Assembly: GCA_013400975.1 (NCBI GenBank)
Contig: WBMZ01005343.1
Coordinates: 334,387 to 398,386 of the forward strand
Direction: 5' to 3'
DNA length: 64,000 nt
Source of the DNA: Atrichornis clamosus
Lineage: Eukaryota > Chordata > Aves > Passeriformes > Menuridae
Both the position numbers and the translations under genes were made by a program. Position 1 is the stretch's first letter. Each line of letters begins with the position of its first letter. The notes below the pieces were generated by a model. It saw nothing but the letters and a program-made list of their open reading frames with translations, did no database searches and was not told where the DNA came from. Below are positions 1 through 11,604 of the stretch, piece after piece.

Positions 1-1911
1 CCACTCAAAGTAGAAAGTTGGTTTCTAAGTTTAATATTTTCCTAGTGAGACGATTAACCTGTTACCTGAATATAACAAAGGCAAATTCTGTGAATTATTT
101 CTTTTACTGTAGTTTTTATTTTGAAATGTAGACCCCACTATGGAAACAAGCAATCTAATGGTGCAAAGGCCTAAAACAGTCATAGAGCTTTACAAGATGA
201 TTCTTGCTATGTAATTGTGTGCACAAGAAGAATGACTTTGTATTTTATATCCATAGTGCTATTTCAAAATATATGAAGCCCTTTGTGTAACAGAAATGCT
301 TCTGAGTTTTACTGAGTTCCATTTCCTGTTCTCCAGTCTCACTGTTCAGGTGTTCTGATGCTTTCTGAAAATTTGCACCTGCACTTAGAACTGCTTTTTG
401 GGCTTCTTTTTAGATAAATTCAATATCAGCCCTACCCCCCTCTGCTACATCATAGACATGTACTCTTACCTGTAAAAAACCCAACCCTATTTATTGTGCA
501 TTTCTTAGTTTTGCATATATCTGTGGTTTAAGTGTGACAGCAGCTGTGAGCTTGAGAGTTACTGAGACAGTATTGGGGAAGTGGTGTGCTTGTGTGTGTG
601 GATGAGTATTGTGCCTACGTTCACCCACGTGTGCACCCACATTTGATTAAGTATGCACATATACTGCAAGTATAGTATATATGCATTCTTTCATTAAAGA
701 AATTATGTAATAAATCTGTTCCTCATGCTTGCTGATAAGGTGTTACTTGTTTACCATTTTGCATTGGTGAACGTGAGCATGTAATAGATCGGTTCTGTAA
801 ATACAAAGTGGGACGTTTATTGAGAAAGAATTAATGCTGAATGTGCCCAGCAGCAGTACCTCTAATGTTGCCTTCCTGGGGGGTGAAAATGACAAGCGAA
901 ACTATTCATTTCTTCCTTCAGGTAAATGAACTGTAACTGTAACCCCTGACAGCTGAGGAATGGTCAAGCAGATAAGTTACTGAGGTGACTGCTTCTGAAT
1001 AGTGCTTTATAGTGCTTTGCAGTCAGAAAGAGGAGTAGCTGTTTCCTTCATTTCCATAACAGGCAATTAAGGGTATGCTGGTTTTTGCTTAGAAAGCTGG
1101 TTTTCTGTGGGTATAGTTATTCTTGGGGAATTCAGTGAGTATTGAGAAGTTTCATGTCTTGTAGTAAGTTTACTCTAATGTCCTCTGTATTGTCTCAATA
1201 TCTGGACAGTTCTTAGATACTGCACTATTGACTTGTTTAGGGCTGTTTATTCTCCACAAGTCCCTCTTCATCTGTCTCCTTTCCTCCCATCTACCATATT
1301 TTCACTCTACCAGAATCTTTAAGGTGCTGAAAACATTTGAAATTTTAGGTTTGGAGAGTTCTTCCTTGTCTTAAAAGTAAAACAACAAAAAAAAAAACAG
1401 AACAAGAAATTAAGTTGAATTGAAGGATTCATCTGCTCATTTCCCAGTCTATGGAATTGACATTCTTATATGTAATGAATTACGGGTCAGTAAAAGAGTT
1501 CAAGTTCAATGGGAAGAAAAGAGGACAGATAGGAGTAGATGGAATGGGATGAGGGAAGAGGGATTAGAATCATGTTAAAAGTACATGCAGTATTGTTTTA
1601 TCCAATCCCCTATCCCTAAAAAATAGATAATTTTGCGAATTTCTTTGAGCGTAAATAAATTTTAATTTCGTGGTTACAAAAGGATGCTTAAATGCAGTTA
1701 TGCTTTATAAAAACCAATCCAAGACTGAGCAAATTATGTTTTGAAAGTTGCTCGTGTGTATTTCTATTGGAAGACTATTGGAAGACAACCTGAAAATTTG
1801 CTGCTGTTTTATGACTGTAGCCTGAGAAAGCCCGGAAGGTCGCATCAATGCATCTGTAGAAATAAATAAAAAGTAATAAAAAAGGTGTAGCTGTGGTGAG
1901 TAGATTCCCTT

Positions 1912-1925
1912 CTGACACCTGGTGG
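1912..1925 (-). promoter_or_regulatory. CTCF-like motif (one mismatch)
   Basis: ctgacacctggtgg, complement ccaccaggtgtcag, differs from the 2991 site at one base. Confidence 0.35.
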
Positions 1926-2990
1926 TTAAAGACGAGAACTGCATGGGGAAATGATGGAGGAGAAAACAGATACTATAATAAAGGGGAATATTGAGAATGT
2001 GCGGACCAAGGGTAACCATGCAGGGAGAAAACATTAAGAAAGCCTCACTATTCTGAAATTTAATGTATCAGCTCAATTATAAGCTAAGGATTTCCTTTAT
2101 GCTACAGGGTGTGGTACATCTCAAGAGAGGTAGATTGCACTCAAATTTTCCAGCTTTTGTTTTCTAATTACTTTTAAATTGTGTTAACATTATTTTGCAT
2201 GTTTACACACACTGAGTTTAATATGTAAGGCTTTTTACAAAAATGAGTGTGTTGACCAGAAGTGGCTATACAGATCATTTAACTTCAAAGCTTCTACTTT
2301 CTATGTGAAGTTTTGAGATTATGGCAGAGAGGGTTCCTAAATTGCGATGTAAAGTTTGAGGAGTAACCCGTCTATTCGAAATGGAGTTAGGGAGATTTCT
2401 GTGGGAAAGGTTTTCATGTAAGATTTTATTTAAAATTATTCAAGTAGGTGAGTTGTTTTATTACCAAAGAAGAAAAGTAATTCTTGCATAGCACAGTTGT
2501 GAACAGAATAGAATAGTACTGAATAATATTTGAATATATGTACTTGCTTTTTGCAACAGTTTTGAAGAATGAAAATTTCCCTTTGAAACATTGTAACCCA
2601 CTGCATCCAGTATTTCCAGGGTTGTAGGTTGAATTTCCAGGTCACCAGATTTAATAGTGAAAGCTTATACCTTTTTTTCTTTTAGAAATGTTGATGAAAA
2701 GTGCAGCTTGCTCAGTATTATAACAAAAATTTTCATGAGCATGTATTGAGTATATTTGTAAACATTTTTGCTGCTTTATATTCAGACAAATTCTGTGTGG
2801 TGATAAAACTGCACATACGTTAGGCATTTTGCTAAATTATGTAGGTTGTCTGAAACGTCTAAATTTTATTTCATGTTCAGTTTTCTATGCATTAGGAAAA
2901 GCACGCATGCTATCGCGTGTATTTTCTTTGCAAAACAGTGAAGCATGCCTCACACTTCACTAATCATTAGGAATATTTAATGCTCTATTT

Positions 2991-3004
2991 CTGCCACCTG
3001 GTGG
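2991..3004 (-). promoter_or_regulatory. CTCF-like motif
   Basis: The plus strand reads ctgccacctggtgg, whose complement is ccaccaggtggcag, an exact fit to the CTCF core CCACCAGGTGGCAG. Orientation is minus. It could also be read as a CAGGTG E-box. Occupancy is unknown. Confidence 0.5.
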
Positions 3005-3748
3005 CATATGCTGTCTGTCACATACGTCAGCAACACAGTCACTGTTACTGCACAGTCTATAATTTTTTTTAAATGTATGATTTGGAAACAACTCAAAAGC
3101 AAAACAAGGGCTTCCTGAAAGCGTTCCTACCCCAGGCTTCTGTCTTATAATAAGATTGTATGGAATGAATCTCTCATAAGAGTCTAAGCTTCCTGATCTG
3201 CTTTGGTCTGCTTGGCTTACCACACAGCATGAAAATAAAATAATGAGTGAGCATCATTGCTATTTGCAATTGAAAATCTTGAGGAATGAGTAAAATAAAT
3301 TATTTAATCACTTTGCAGCATGTAATATACAATTCTGTGCATTTATCAAGCTAAGAGCTTTATAGAAATACTTCCAAGTTTGCTTCCATAGTGTTACTAT
3401 ATGTGGCCCATGGTTAACCAAGGAACACCCATGGGTTTTTTTTACATAGTAGAAATTGATTTAAATAATTGCTATTTGATTTGATTTGATACATAGTGCT
3501 ATCACTAAGAAATTAGGCAGTTCACAAGCAGCTGATAATTATTTGCAAGACGAAATCATATAAGTGGGAGCTGAAAATAGCAACTGAGTTATATGTTTGT
3601 AGTAACGAATAAAAAGCAGGGGAGGTGCAAGATTCCCTGCTAGGATATGTAGTTAATGAGTGTAAAATATAAATTCCCTCGGTGAAGCTTAAATACAATC
3701 TCACTTATGCTTTTGTCTTTAGCTAACCTAAAGCTTTACGAGGAGGGA

Positions 3749-3763
3749 CCACCAGGTGGGTGG
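3749..3763 (+). promoter_or_regulatory. CTCF-like motif
   Basis: ccaccaggtgggtgg shares the CCACCAGGTGG core on the plus strand, with a poorer end than the consensus. It points away from the 2991 site, giving a divergent pair. Confidence 0.35.
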
Positions 3764-4686
3764 AACAATGTAATGTTGTCTGTCTGTGTCTAGTCTTTGG
3801 TCTCTTCTGTTACCATAAAGGTAGTATTCACCTTCCTTTGATGGAATAGAAATGGCAATCTGCTATACCTACCACTGTTTAGAACGAAAATTTTGATAAA
3901 GACTACAGAAGTTCTATAATAGATCGGGAACTGTTTTCAGAACTCTAGCGTATGATACTTCAGTTTCAGTGGCTGCCATCCCACTTGAGTGGAATTTAGG
4001 TTAATTTTTTCTTAATCTCTCAATGCTGAATATGAAATTTTGAAAAGCTAAGATTTGAAGTCTGCTTGGAAGAACATCACAATTGAGACCTGGTGTTTTT
4101 CTCTTCTGCTAACCCTCCTTCTCCCTGCCACATTTATTTTGGCTATGAGCCAACTCGAGGTAAATGTAACCCATTTTAGAGCTACTCTAATATGGCTGAT
4201 AATAGACTTGTTATAAACTGGCAGTGTTTATTCTGAAAAATCTTTCTTTGAAGGAAAGACTGTAGCAAAAATTGAGCCAGTAAAGTTCTTTCTGAGTTGG
4301 TGGGCGATGGTCCTCCATTCTGAGGGGTATGTTATATAAGGCTGAGGTAACAGCTGAGTTTAAGCAAAAAGACAAGGTGAAGCAAGTTAAGAAATTATGA
4401 GAAATAGTGTGGCAACGTAGTTTACTGATTTGAGTATATATTGAATATAAATAACGGGAACTGAAGGACTTTGTACAAGAACTAAATGTGCCCTGTTTAC
4501 TAGTTTAATACTAGTCATTTTTGAAGAATTAAAGTGATGCTAGATCTTTACATCAGAGTTAGGGAAAAGTATGTATTTGTACATACACTGATCCTTATTC
4601 AAGAAGAGCATGTTTAAGACTGACAGAGAAATACAGTAAAATCCATGTGAGGGCAGGTTAGATACTGATAATGCCACTAGTAAACA

Positions 4687-4792
4687 CAGAATCATAGAAT
4701 ATTAAGGGGTTGGAATGGACCTTAAAGATCATCTAGTATCACCACTTTCTGCCATGGACAGGGACACCTCCCATTAGTGAACCAGTAGGGAT
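4687..4792 (-). mobile_element. CR1 3'-end fragment
   Basis: On the plus strand the sequence reads as the complement of a CR1 tail: cagaatcatagaat, then a degraded ggttggaatggaccttaaagatcatctag and the gccatggacagggacacctcccatta block. It is a short, diverged, 5'-truncated copy. Confidence 0.85.
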
Positions 4793-5047
4793 GTATTTTG
4801 AGGGAAAAGGAGGTTTAGTTGTGCTTTAAGAATTAACTATGTTAATCTGATTTTTGGAAGTTTATTTCACTTATGGCCCCTGCTCTGTCCTTCTGTGTTT
4901 TCTTGTTGAGTTTTGTACCCACCAAGATCAGGACACACAGAACCTTAGCTGGTTTTGGATTTTAAGTGAAGCTTAAGGAAGATCTTTTGAACAAACACTC
5001 ATGACTCGGAAGCTCCTTTTAAGCAGCTTTTTTACATTATCAAATTA

Positions 5048-5192
5048 TAGAGTCATAGGATGGTTTGGGTTGGAAGGGACCTTAAGGATCATCTAGTCTC
5101 AACTCCCCTGCCATGACTAGGATCACCTCCCACTAGACCAGGTAGCTCAGTGTCCCATCCAGTCTGGCCTTGAACACTGCCAGGGATGGGGA
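5048..5192 (-). mobile_element. CR1 3'-end fragment
   Basis: Tail side agagtcataggatggtttgggttggaagggacc, then atcatctagt, cacctcccactagaccagg and catccagtctggccttgaacactgccagggatgggg. This is the classic CR1 3' untranslated region in inverse orientation. It lies about 260 bp from another fragment of the same orientation; the two contain overlapping CR1 parts, so they are separate insertions. Confidence 0.9.
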
Positions 5193-6387
5193 GTTATTGT
5201 CAGAATGTGTAATAACTAAATGAAGCTTTGGAACTTATCTTATTTTAAAAGAGGATTTTCTGATAGTGTTCCTCCTTTTTCTACAGTAACCTGTCAGTTC
5301 TGCAGTTGCTTGCTGAAGTAACTGACATAACTGAATAAGGCATGTTTCAAAGCGTTTCTATTTTTCTGTGTATGTTTAGTCATTAAGTAGTTTCCTGTTG
5401 TTATGCTTTTCATAGAATTACGGAACAGCAATCTGCTGACTTAAAACCTTGTAAGGATTAAGATTTTGTTTCTTTTTTTCCTTTCCTTGATCCTGTTTTG
5501 TAGTTGAGTTAGGAATACTAGATGTTGGTGAGGATTCAATGTGATTATATTACAAGACTTATAAACAAACCTTATGACCAGGATAAACTCTTGTTACATT
5601 ATGTCACTGAAGAACTAGTCCTTAATTCTACCGTGGAACACCATTTAGATGATGATGTGAATGGACATCATATTAGAAGAAATAAATCCAAAGGACCTTG
5701 AAGCCCTGCTATTCCCTTTGAAGTTTCATAATGAGAGCCCAGTCATGTTTGTTACAGCTACATGGGTACTTCTTAGCAAATATGACAGTGTTAAGACAAT
5801 TTTGCATTAATTAAAGCAACTTATTTTGGAACTTGTTAGAGTTTCCCTGCACATGCCGTTGATGATCTTAGGTTAGGAAAGGTGTATTGTCTATACTGAC
5901 TGCCATTAAGTGGACTTCTGGGCAGTCTGGTCTGAGAAACATCTCTCTCCCTGACAATTCAATTGTTAGCATTTCCCATTTCCCTCATGTCCTAGTGTTG
6001 TCCAGGACCCTAATGGTCTTTGATACCACCTTATATCACTGTTAGAGGTGGGGAGAAAGGGACTCTGATTTCTGAGAAGGAGGCTGTGTCTTCCAGTCAA
6101 CAAAACATGGCGGAAGGGGGGAAGCCGTGCTCCATTGGTTATTGCCTCAGGGTCCATAGTGAGTGTTTTTGCGTGTGAATCACCTTCTGTCTTCTATACT
6201 TCCATTATTAATATTGTTGCCATTAATGTGCATTTTCTTATCTTCACTGCTGTTTCCAGTAACCTGTTCTTGCCTCAACCCGTGATCTTCTCATTCGGTG
6301 CCTGCAGTTCTCAGCTCCATCCCACCACAGTGGGAAGGGAGAGCCGAAGGAGGTGCAAGAGAGCAGTGTGTCATTTTTGAGAGTCTC

Positions 6388-6399
6388 GGGGGGGGGGGG
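6388..6399. repeat. Poly-G run, 12 bases
   Basis: An uninterrupted run of 12 G within gagtctc-G12-caccaaattg. Such runs are prone to length error in sequencing. Confidence 0.9.
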
Positions 6400-7236
6400 C
6401 ACCAAATTGCTTTACCATTCCTAAATCATGACATCTCATTTGAAGTGGACTCTTCCTCATAGGACTCTGCTGGTGGTGCAGAGTTTCCTAGAAGCACTTA
6501 GGTATTTATAGTTACAGGCCAGTTGTGTGAGTTCCTCGCTGCTGGGGGACCAGGCAAATGAGCTAATTATTCCTATAAAAATTTTGGTTTTTCCCTTCAT
6601 TCTAATTAAACAAATAAGTAAACAATTTGTTTTGTTAGATTTGTTCATAAAACAGAAAAAGAAAATCCTACCACTCAGCTCTTCCTATGCAGCTTCTTGA
6701 ACACAGTAAAAAATACTGATCATACAGATATATGGTTCAAATTTTAAAGATTATTTGAATTTGTAACTAAAAAGGTTAGAGATGTAATTATTTGGGAATT
6801 CATTGTGTTTTAAAGAAGTCAACTGAAACTAAACCCTCAATTTAATAGCCTTAGCACTTCAGTATCCTAGCTCAGCTTTCTCTGTAGAAGCCATAGACCC
6901 AAACAGGTTCACAGAAATTATGGATATATTGCCTGGAGACGGTGCTTATTCTAGAAGGTCAGGAAAAATAATAAAGCTGAGGGGTTGGGCCAGTAAATAC
7001 TTACGGACTTGTCCCTGTTCAGATACCAAAGGCCTCTTAATACTAGAATATTCTGCTATTTTAGATATTTGGGGTTTATTATTTTTAAAGGTAGATTTGA
7101 GCAGTCCTGTGTTATACCTTTTATTTGCAAGATTAGCTTTCAGAGCCAAAATTTTAGAACATCCAGTGCTTTAGAGATTAGTCCAATATATTGAATACCT
7201 CTTCCTTTGTTTCAAATTGTTCTGAGTTAAAGTTTA

Positions 7237-7470
7237 AAACACATAAAGTACAATAACTATTGAAAAGATTGTGCTTTTTATATAACTTAATCAGGATAGC
7301 AACCTTTCTGTATTAAACACATAAAGTACAATAACTATTGAAAAGATTGTGCTTTTTATATAACTTAATCAGGATAGCAACCTTTCTGTATTAAACACAT
7401 AAAGTACAATAACTATTGAAAAGATTGTGCTTTTTATATAACTTAATCAGGATAGCAACCTTTCTGTATT
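7237..7470. repeat. Perfect tandem repeat, 3 copies of 78 bp
   Basis: Three head-to-tail copies start at 7237, 7315 and 7393, each beginning aaacacataaagtac and ending acctttctgtatt. Reading base by base I found no difference among them. The unit is unique-looking AT-rich sequence, not a known satellite. Confidence 0.97.
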
Positions 7471-9831
7471 GCACTACCTTTTTCCCCATATTTAAGTTGT
7501 GGTGTCTGTCAACTTTCTGGGTTCCAGGTACTTTCTTATTTAAAAATCGCTGTTCAAGAGAACATGAATAAAACTTTCTCTTGTCATACCTGTACACACC
7601 CCATATTCTCTATGTACATGTACAGACTTTGCTCTAGCAGATACTAATGTATAAATAGTTGTAGGCATTTGTCCACTGTTCCACAATGTGTGATAATCTG
7701 TGGTTTCCCATGGTAGATGTCTGTGATTCTTTAACAAATTCCATGTCTGCCACTGTAAAGCATTTTAAGCTCTTTGTTCACCTCTTGTTCGTCTCACCCA
7801 TTTTTAATTGTTTGGTGTTGCTGCTTCGGCTTTTCATTGTGCTTCAATAATAATTCTTTTATCTGTTTGCATATTATATTTGATGAAATTACAGGACACG
7901 GAGTTACTTCCTTCTTGCAGTTGGTAGTTAGTTAAAACACCATCTTATTTCCTTCTTGCAGCACATTACTTGGGCAGATGTTAATTCCATGCTTTTAAGT
8001 GGAGTATTTAAAATGTTGTAGTACCTAACGATAAAGAAAATACTGTCTTTTCCTGATGTACTGGTATCATTTAAGTCAATATTATCTTTATATGATCCAT
8101 ATTGACAACATACTTTAAAATCATGAAGCAGACTGATACCAAATATGACCGTTAGGAAGGTTATCCTATTTGCACTGGTTCTGTCTTTGCAACCTTCAGT
8201 GCTAACAACAAAACTTGTTTAAAGTCATATAAAATACTAATTATTATTATTTTTTCCTGCAGTTTCATGTAGGCAGACTCAAGTATAACATGGCTGGAAG
8301 AAAAGTTAGGATGCTTTCTAATATTGAGTGTATCAATGGGTGGCAGAACAGGATCATTACATTAATCTAGTTCATCACTTTAGAAACTGTGTTTTATTTT
8401 TTCCCCAAGCACCTTATAAGAACATACAGTTGAACAATGTCAACATATGTCAAATGTGTATGTTACTATCAAATAACATTTAGCAAGCTGTTCATTAGGT
8501 GAAAGATAAGACAAAAAACTGTATTGAAATAAAAATTTATATGAAAAACTAATGAGATAAGTTCATTGAATAAAAGAATAACATTGGACTGGAAAAGTAA
8601 TATTTGAGAAGGGGATTTTGCAGCTGGTACAAAGTTGGTAAAAGTAGTGAAGACCTGAATGCAAATGTAGCATTCTCTCATCAAAATGTAATTTTTTCAT
8701 GAGAATTTAAAAAAAAAAAAAGTTAAAAAATCCAGCATTGAGAGACTATGGAATGAAATGTCAAAGGAAATCCAAAACATAGAGGTATTAGGAGGTGCAC
8801 TTGAGGAAAAAATCCTAAATACATATAGAGAGTAATGAACTCAGATCTGATTATTCCTCTCTGAAAACAAGACCTTGATATTCAAATAGATCTTGGGAAA
8901 TGTAAGCTCAAGATTCAGTAGTGATCAACAAAACAACTGAAGTGGTAGAAAGTAGGAGGACAGAAATAGAAGATAAAATCTTCTAATTGTCATAGTACCA
9001 TTGAAGAAATGTCCACATTTTGAATTTCATGGGAAACTGTGATTTGGTTGACTCAGAAAGGATACAGGGTATTGATCGGCAATATGGAACATGTTCCTTA
9101 TAAAAAAAAAACTTACGTAGACAATATTCTTTCATGTGAAGAAGAATCAGTCAAGGGGGCATGTGATGAAGATCTCTAAAATCATAAGAAACAGCAAATA
9201 GGTAGACGGTGAACAGTCATTCGCTCCATCTTCACAGAAATTGGAGGCATCAAATGAACGTCTGAGACGGCAGATTCAAAATAAACAAAAGGTTCTCTAC
9301 CTAATGAGCAATTAATTCTTTGCTGCAGGATGCTTTCTGCTTGTAGGAATTTTAATATCAGCTGTGCACACTCATTGAAGAGGAATTCACTTGCAAACTT
9401 AAATATGCACACAACTTTCCTAGTTTATAAAATTCCTGAATTTCAAATCAGGTTATTGAAAGAGTGTACTTGAAAACTACTGCCATCTTTTTGGCATTTT
9501 AAAATTTTTACATTGTCTGCTTTTGTTACACCTGCGATAGGATACTAGACTAAACAGACTTTTGGCTTGTATCAACAGATAGGTAATTTTGTTCACTATG
9601 AAATGGAATTATTTTTATTTCAGAGTCACACCACTCTGTCCTGTGGCAGTTCTCAGTTTACCCTTCAGGGGCACATAGAAATAGGGACTAAAATAGCCTT
9701 TGCTTTGTGCCCCCAGAACTCTGTAAATTAGGAATATGTGGCATGTGTAACCCCAAAGATGTTTTTGCATAATTCACTGCACTTTGGGGTGTCCTGGAAA
9801 CTGAATGTAGTAAGAACTTCGGCTCTTTTAG

Positions 9832-10138
9832 AGTCATAGAATCGTTTATATTGGAAAATACCTTTAAGATCATTGAATCCAACCCGTAACCCACCAAGTC
9901 CACCACTAAACCATGTTCCTAAGCACCACATCTACAAGTGTTTTAAATACCTTAAGGGATGGTAACTCAACCACTTCTCTGGGCAACCTGTTCCAATGCC
10001 TGATAACCCTTTCAGTGAAGAATGGTTTCCTAATACCCAATCTAAACTTCCCCTGGTGCACCTTGAGGCCGTTTTATCTCTTCTGTTCTTGTTACTTGGA
10101 AGAAAAGACCAGCATCCATTGAATGGTCTACAATGAGC
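9832..10138 (-). mobile_element. CR1 3'-end fragment, about 300 bp
   Basis: It starts with agtcatagaatcgtttatattggaaaatacctttaagatcattgaatccaac and continues through the CR1 blocks for ccactaaaccatgt, cttctctgggcaacctgttccaatgcctgataaccctttcagtgaagaatggtttcctaatacccaatctaaacttcccctggtgca and an end near aagaccagc. The orientation is minus. A 136-codon minus-strand ORF begins immediately beyond its truncated 5' end. Confidence 0.92.
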
Positions 10139-10145
10139 TTATGTT

Positions 10146-10571
10146 CTAAACTAGGTATTTTCTTTTACTAGCGTAGCTAATTTCTCCCGTTACGCCATAG
10201 TACAGCTTGTCTGTAAAAACTGATTGACTGGAAAACCCCCCAGGTGCTTTCATTGGGTAATAACTATTCCCTTGAAACTGAACAGGATAGAACTCAAAAC
10301 CTGGAGAAGTGATTTGAACTAGGCCACAGTCATCTCTTTGTCCTACTTCAATGCGAAGACATCTTAGCGGTTTCATGTTGGTGTAAGTTGCATATGGACT
10401 GCAAATACGTATGGCAAGTTCTAGAGACAGAAAGCATGAATATAAAGAATCAAAGTGCAGAAAAGTGTTACTAGTGGTGGAGGAAAAGGTCATTTTGTCA
10501 TCATTAATGATAGTGAGGTCCACATCGGGTTTTAGTCTATCTGATAAGCTCATATAGTTAGCAAAACTGTG
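10146..10571 (-). other. Unidentified exon-like ORF on the minus strand
   Basis: Open for about 141 codons on the minus strand, with an ATG at 10553 and the stop at 10146-10148. The second part (from 10420 down) follows a good acceptor-like signal (ctttctgtctctag, AG at 10422-10421) and reads like a globular protein: the fragments NMKPLRCLRIEVGQRDDCG, FEFYPVQFQGNSYYPM and DKLYYGVTGEISYA. Its codons include CpG-bearing ones (cgt, ccg, cgc, acg) that are scarce in the surroundings. It abuts the truncated end of a minus-strand CR1. I do not recognise a family. An ORF of this size could arise by chance in a 64 kb window, so it is not called as a CDS. Confidence 0.3.
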
Positions 10572-11458
10572 TTAGTTACTTGTGTTATCTACTGACTATG
10601 GCAAATCATGGGAGTAGATGTAAATTTAAGTTTCACAGTAAGTAGATTTTTTTTTTTACAATTAATAACTGATTTATTTTTCCAACAACAACATAGAAAA
10701 AGGAAATTTTGGATTGTCATGTGACTGTATATCTTTAGTGTTCACTGAGGCCTCTATCCAGCTTTCTGTGTACTTTGCCAACTTTCATGTTACTTTCAAA
10801 AAATACTTCAGTGAAACATTTTGCACTGATATGGTATAACATTGCTAACTACCAGCAGATGTAGCAAATATTTATATTTGTTTGAAGCTTCTTAATGTAT
10901 TTCTGCTTTATTTCTATCTTAGAAAAAGTGTTCAGTTTTGTGAAAGTTTGCTTTAGCTGCAGTGGGTTACAATTACTGACTGCAGGAAGCATCAAGTTGA
11001 AAAAGTAAAGTGCATGCCCAAATGGACAACTTCCATCATCTATTAATATTTTCTTGGGATGGAGTACTTTCAAAACAAAGGAAAAAATTGAATGTCCGAG
11101 CTGCTGGAGCGGAATCTGTGTAATGTGATTGTTTACTTTTTTGCTTGTATGCCTTTTGTAAGGGGCTGACATTATAAATGATTTTCTCAGTAACAAAATC
11201 CTAATTTGCATGTGGCCATTTTTCAGGATAGGAGCACTTGCCATCTGATTTGTGTACAATTTGTCTCAAAAGTCCTTCAGAGTAATATCTGCTTAAGGGG
11301 AAGCTAACTCATTTATACCCTACAGCCACTGTCCTCTTGGCAGGCAGATTGGACACCAGGCAAGTACAACAGGATATTTGTACAATTGACCATCTGTTAT
11401 CCATCATAATAACAGAATTTAAAGCTTCAGAAAATTGACATTAAGGTATTAGAGCCTG

Positions 11459-11604
11459 TCCAGGGCAACAAAGCTGATGAAGGATCTGGAACATGAGTCC
11501 TGTGAGAAGCAGCTGAGGGAGCTGGGGTTTTTTAGTCTGAGGAAAAAAAGCTCAGTAGAGACCTTATCACTCATTACAGCTACCTGAAAGAATGTCGTAG
11601 CCAG
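11459..11604 (+). mobile_element. CR1 internal fragment
   Basis: It contains cagggcaacaaagctgatgaaggatctggaacatgagtcctgtgagaagcagctgagggagctgggg, a degraded block for the 'cctgaggaaaagaaggctcaggggagacctta' region, and ctacctgaaagaatgtcgtagccag. This is CR1 sequence just before the 3' end, on the plus strand, cut off before the tail. Confidence 0.85.

Noticed and set aside
6388..6399. Poly-G as a G-quadruplex
   Set aside because: A single run without the other spaced G-tracts usual in such structures.
9913..10122. 69-codon plus-strand ORF
   Set aside because: Lies on the antisense strand of a CR1 3' end.
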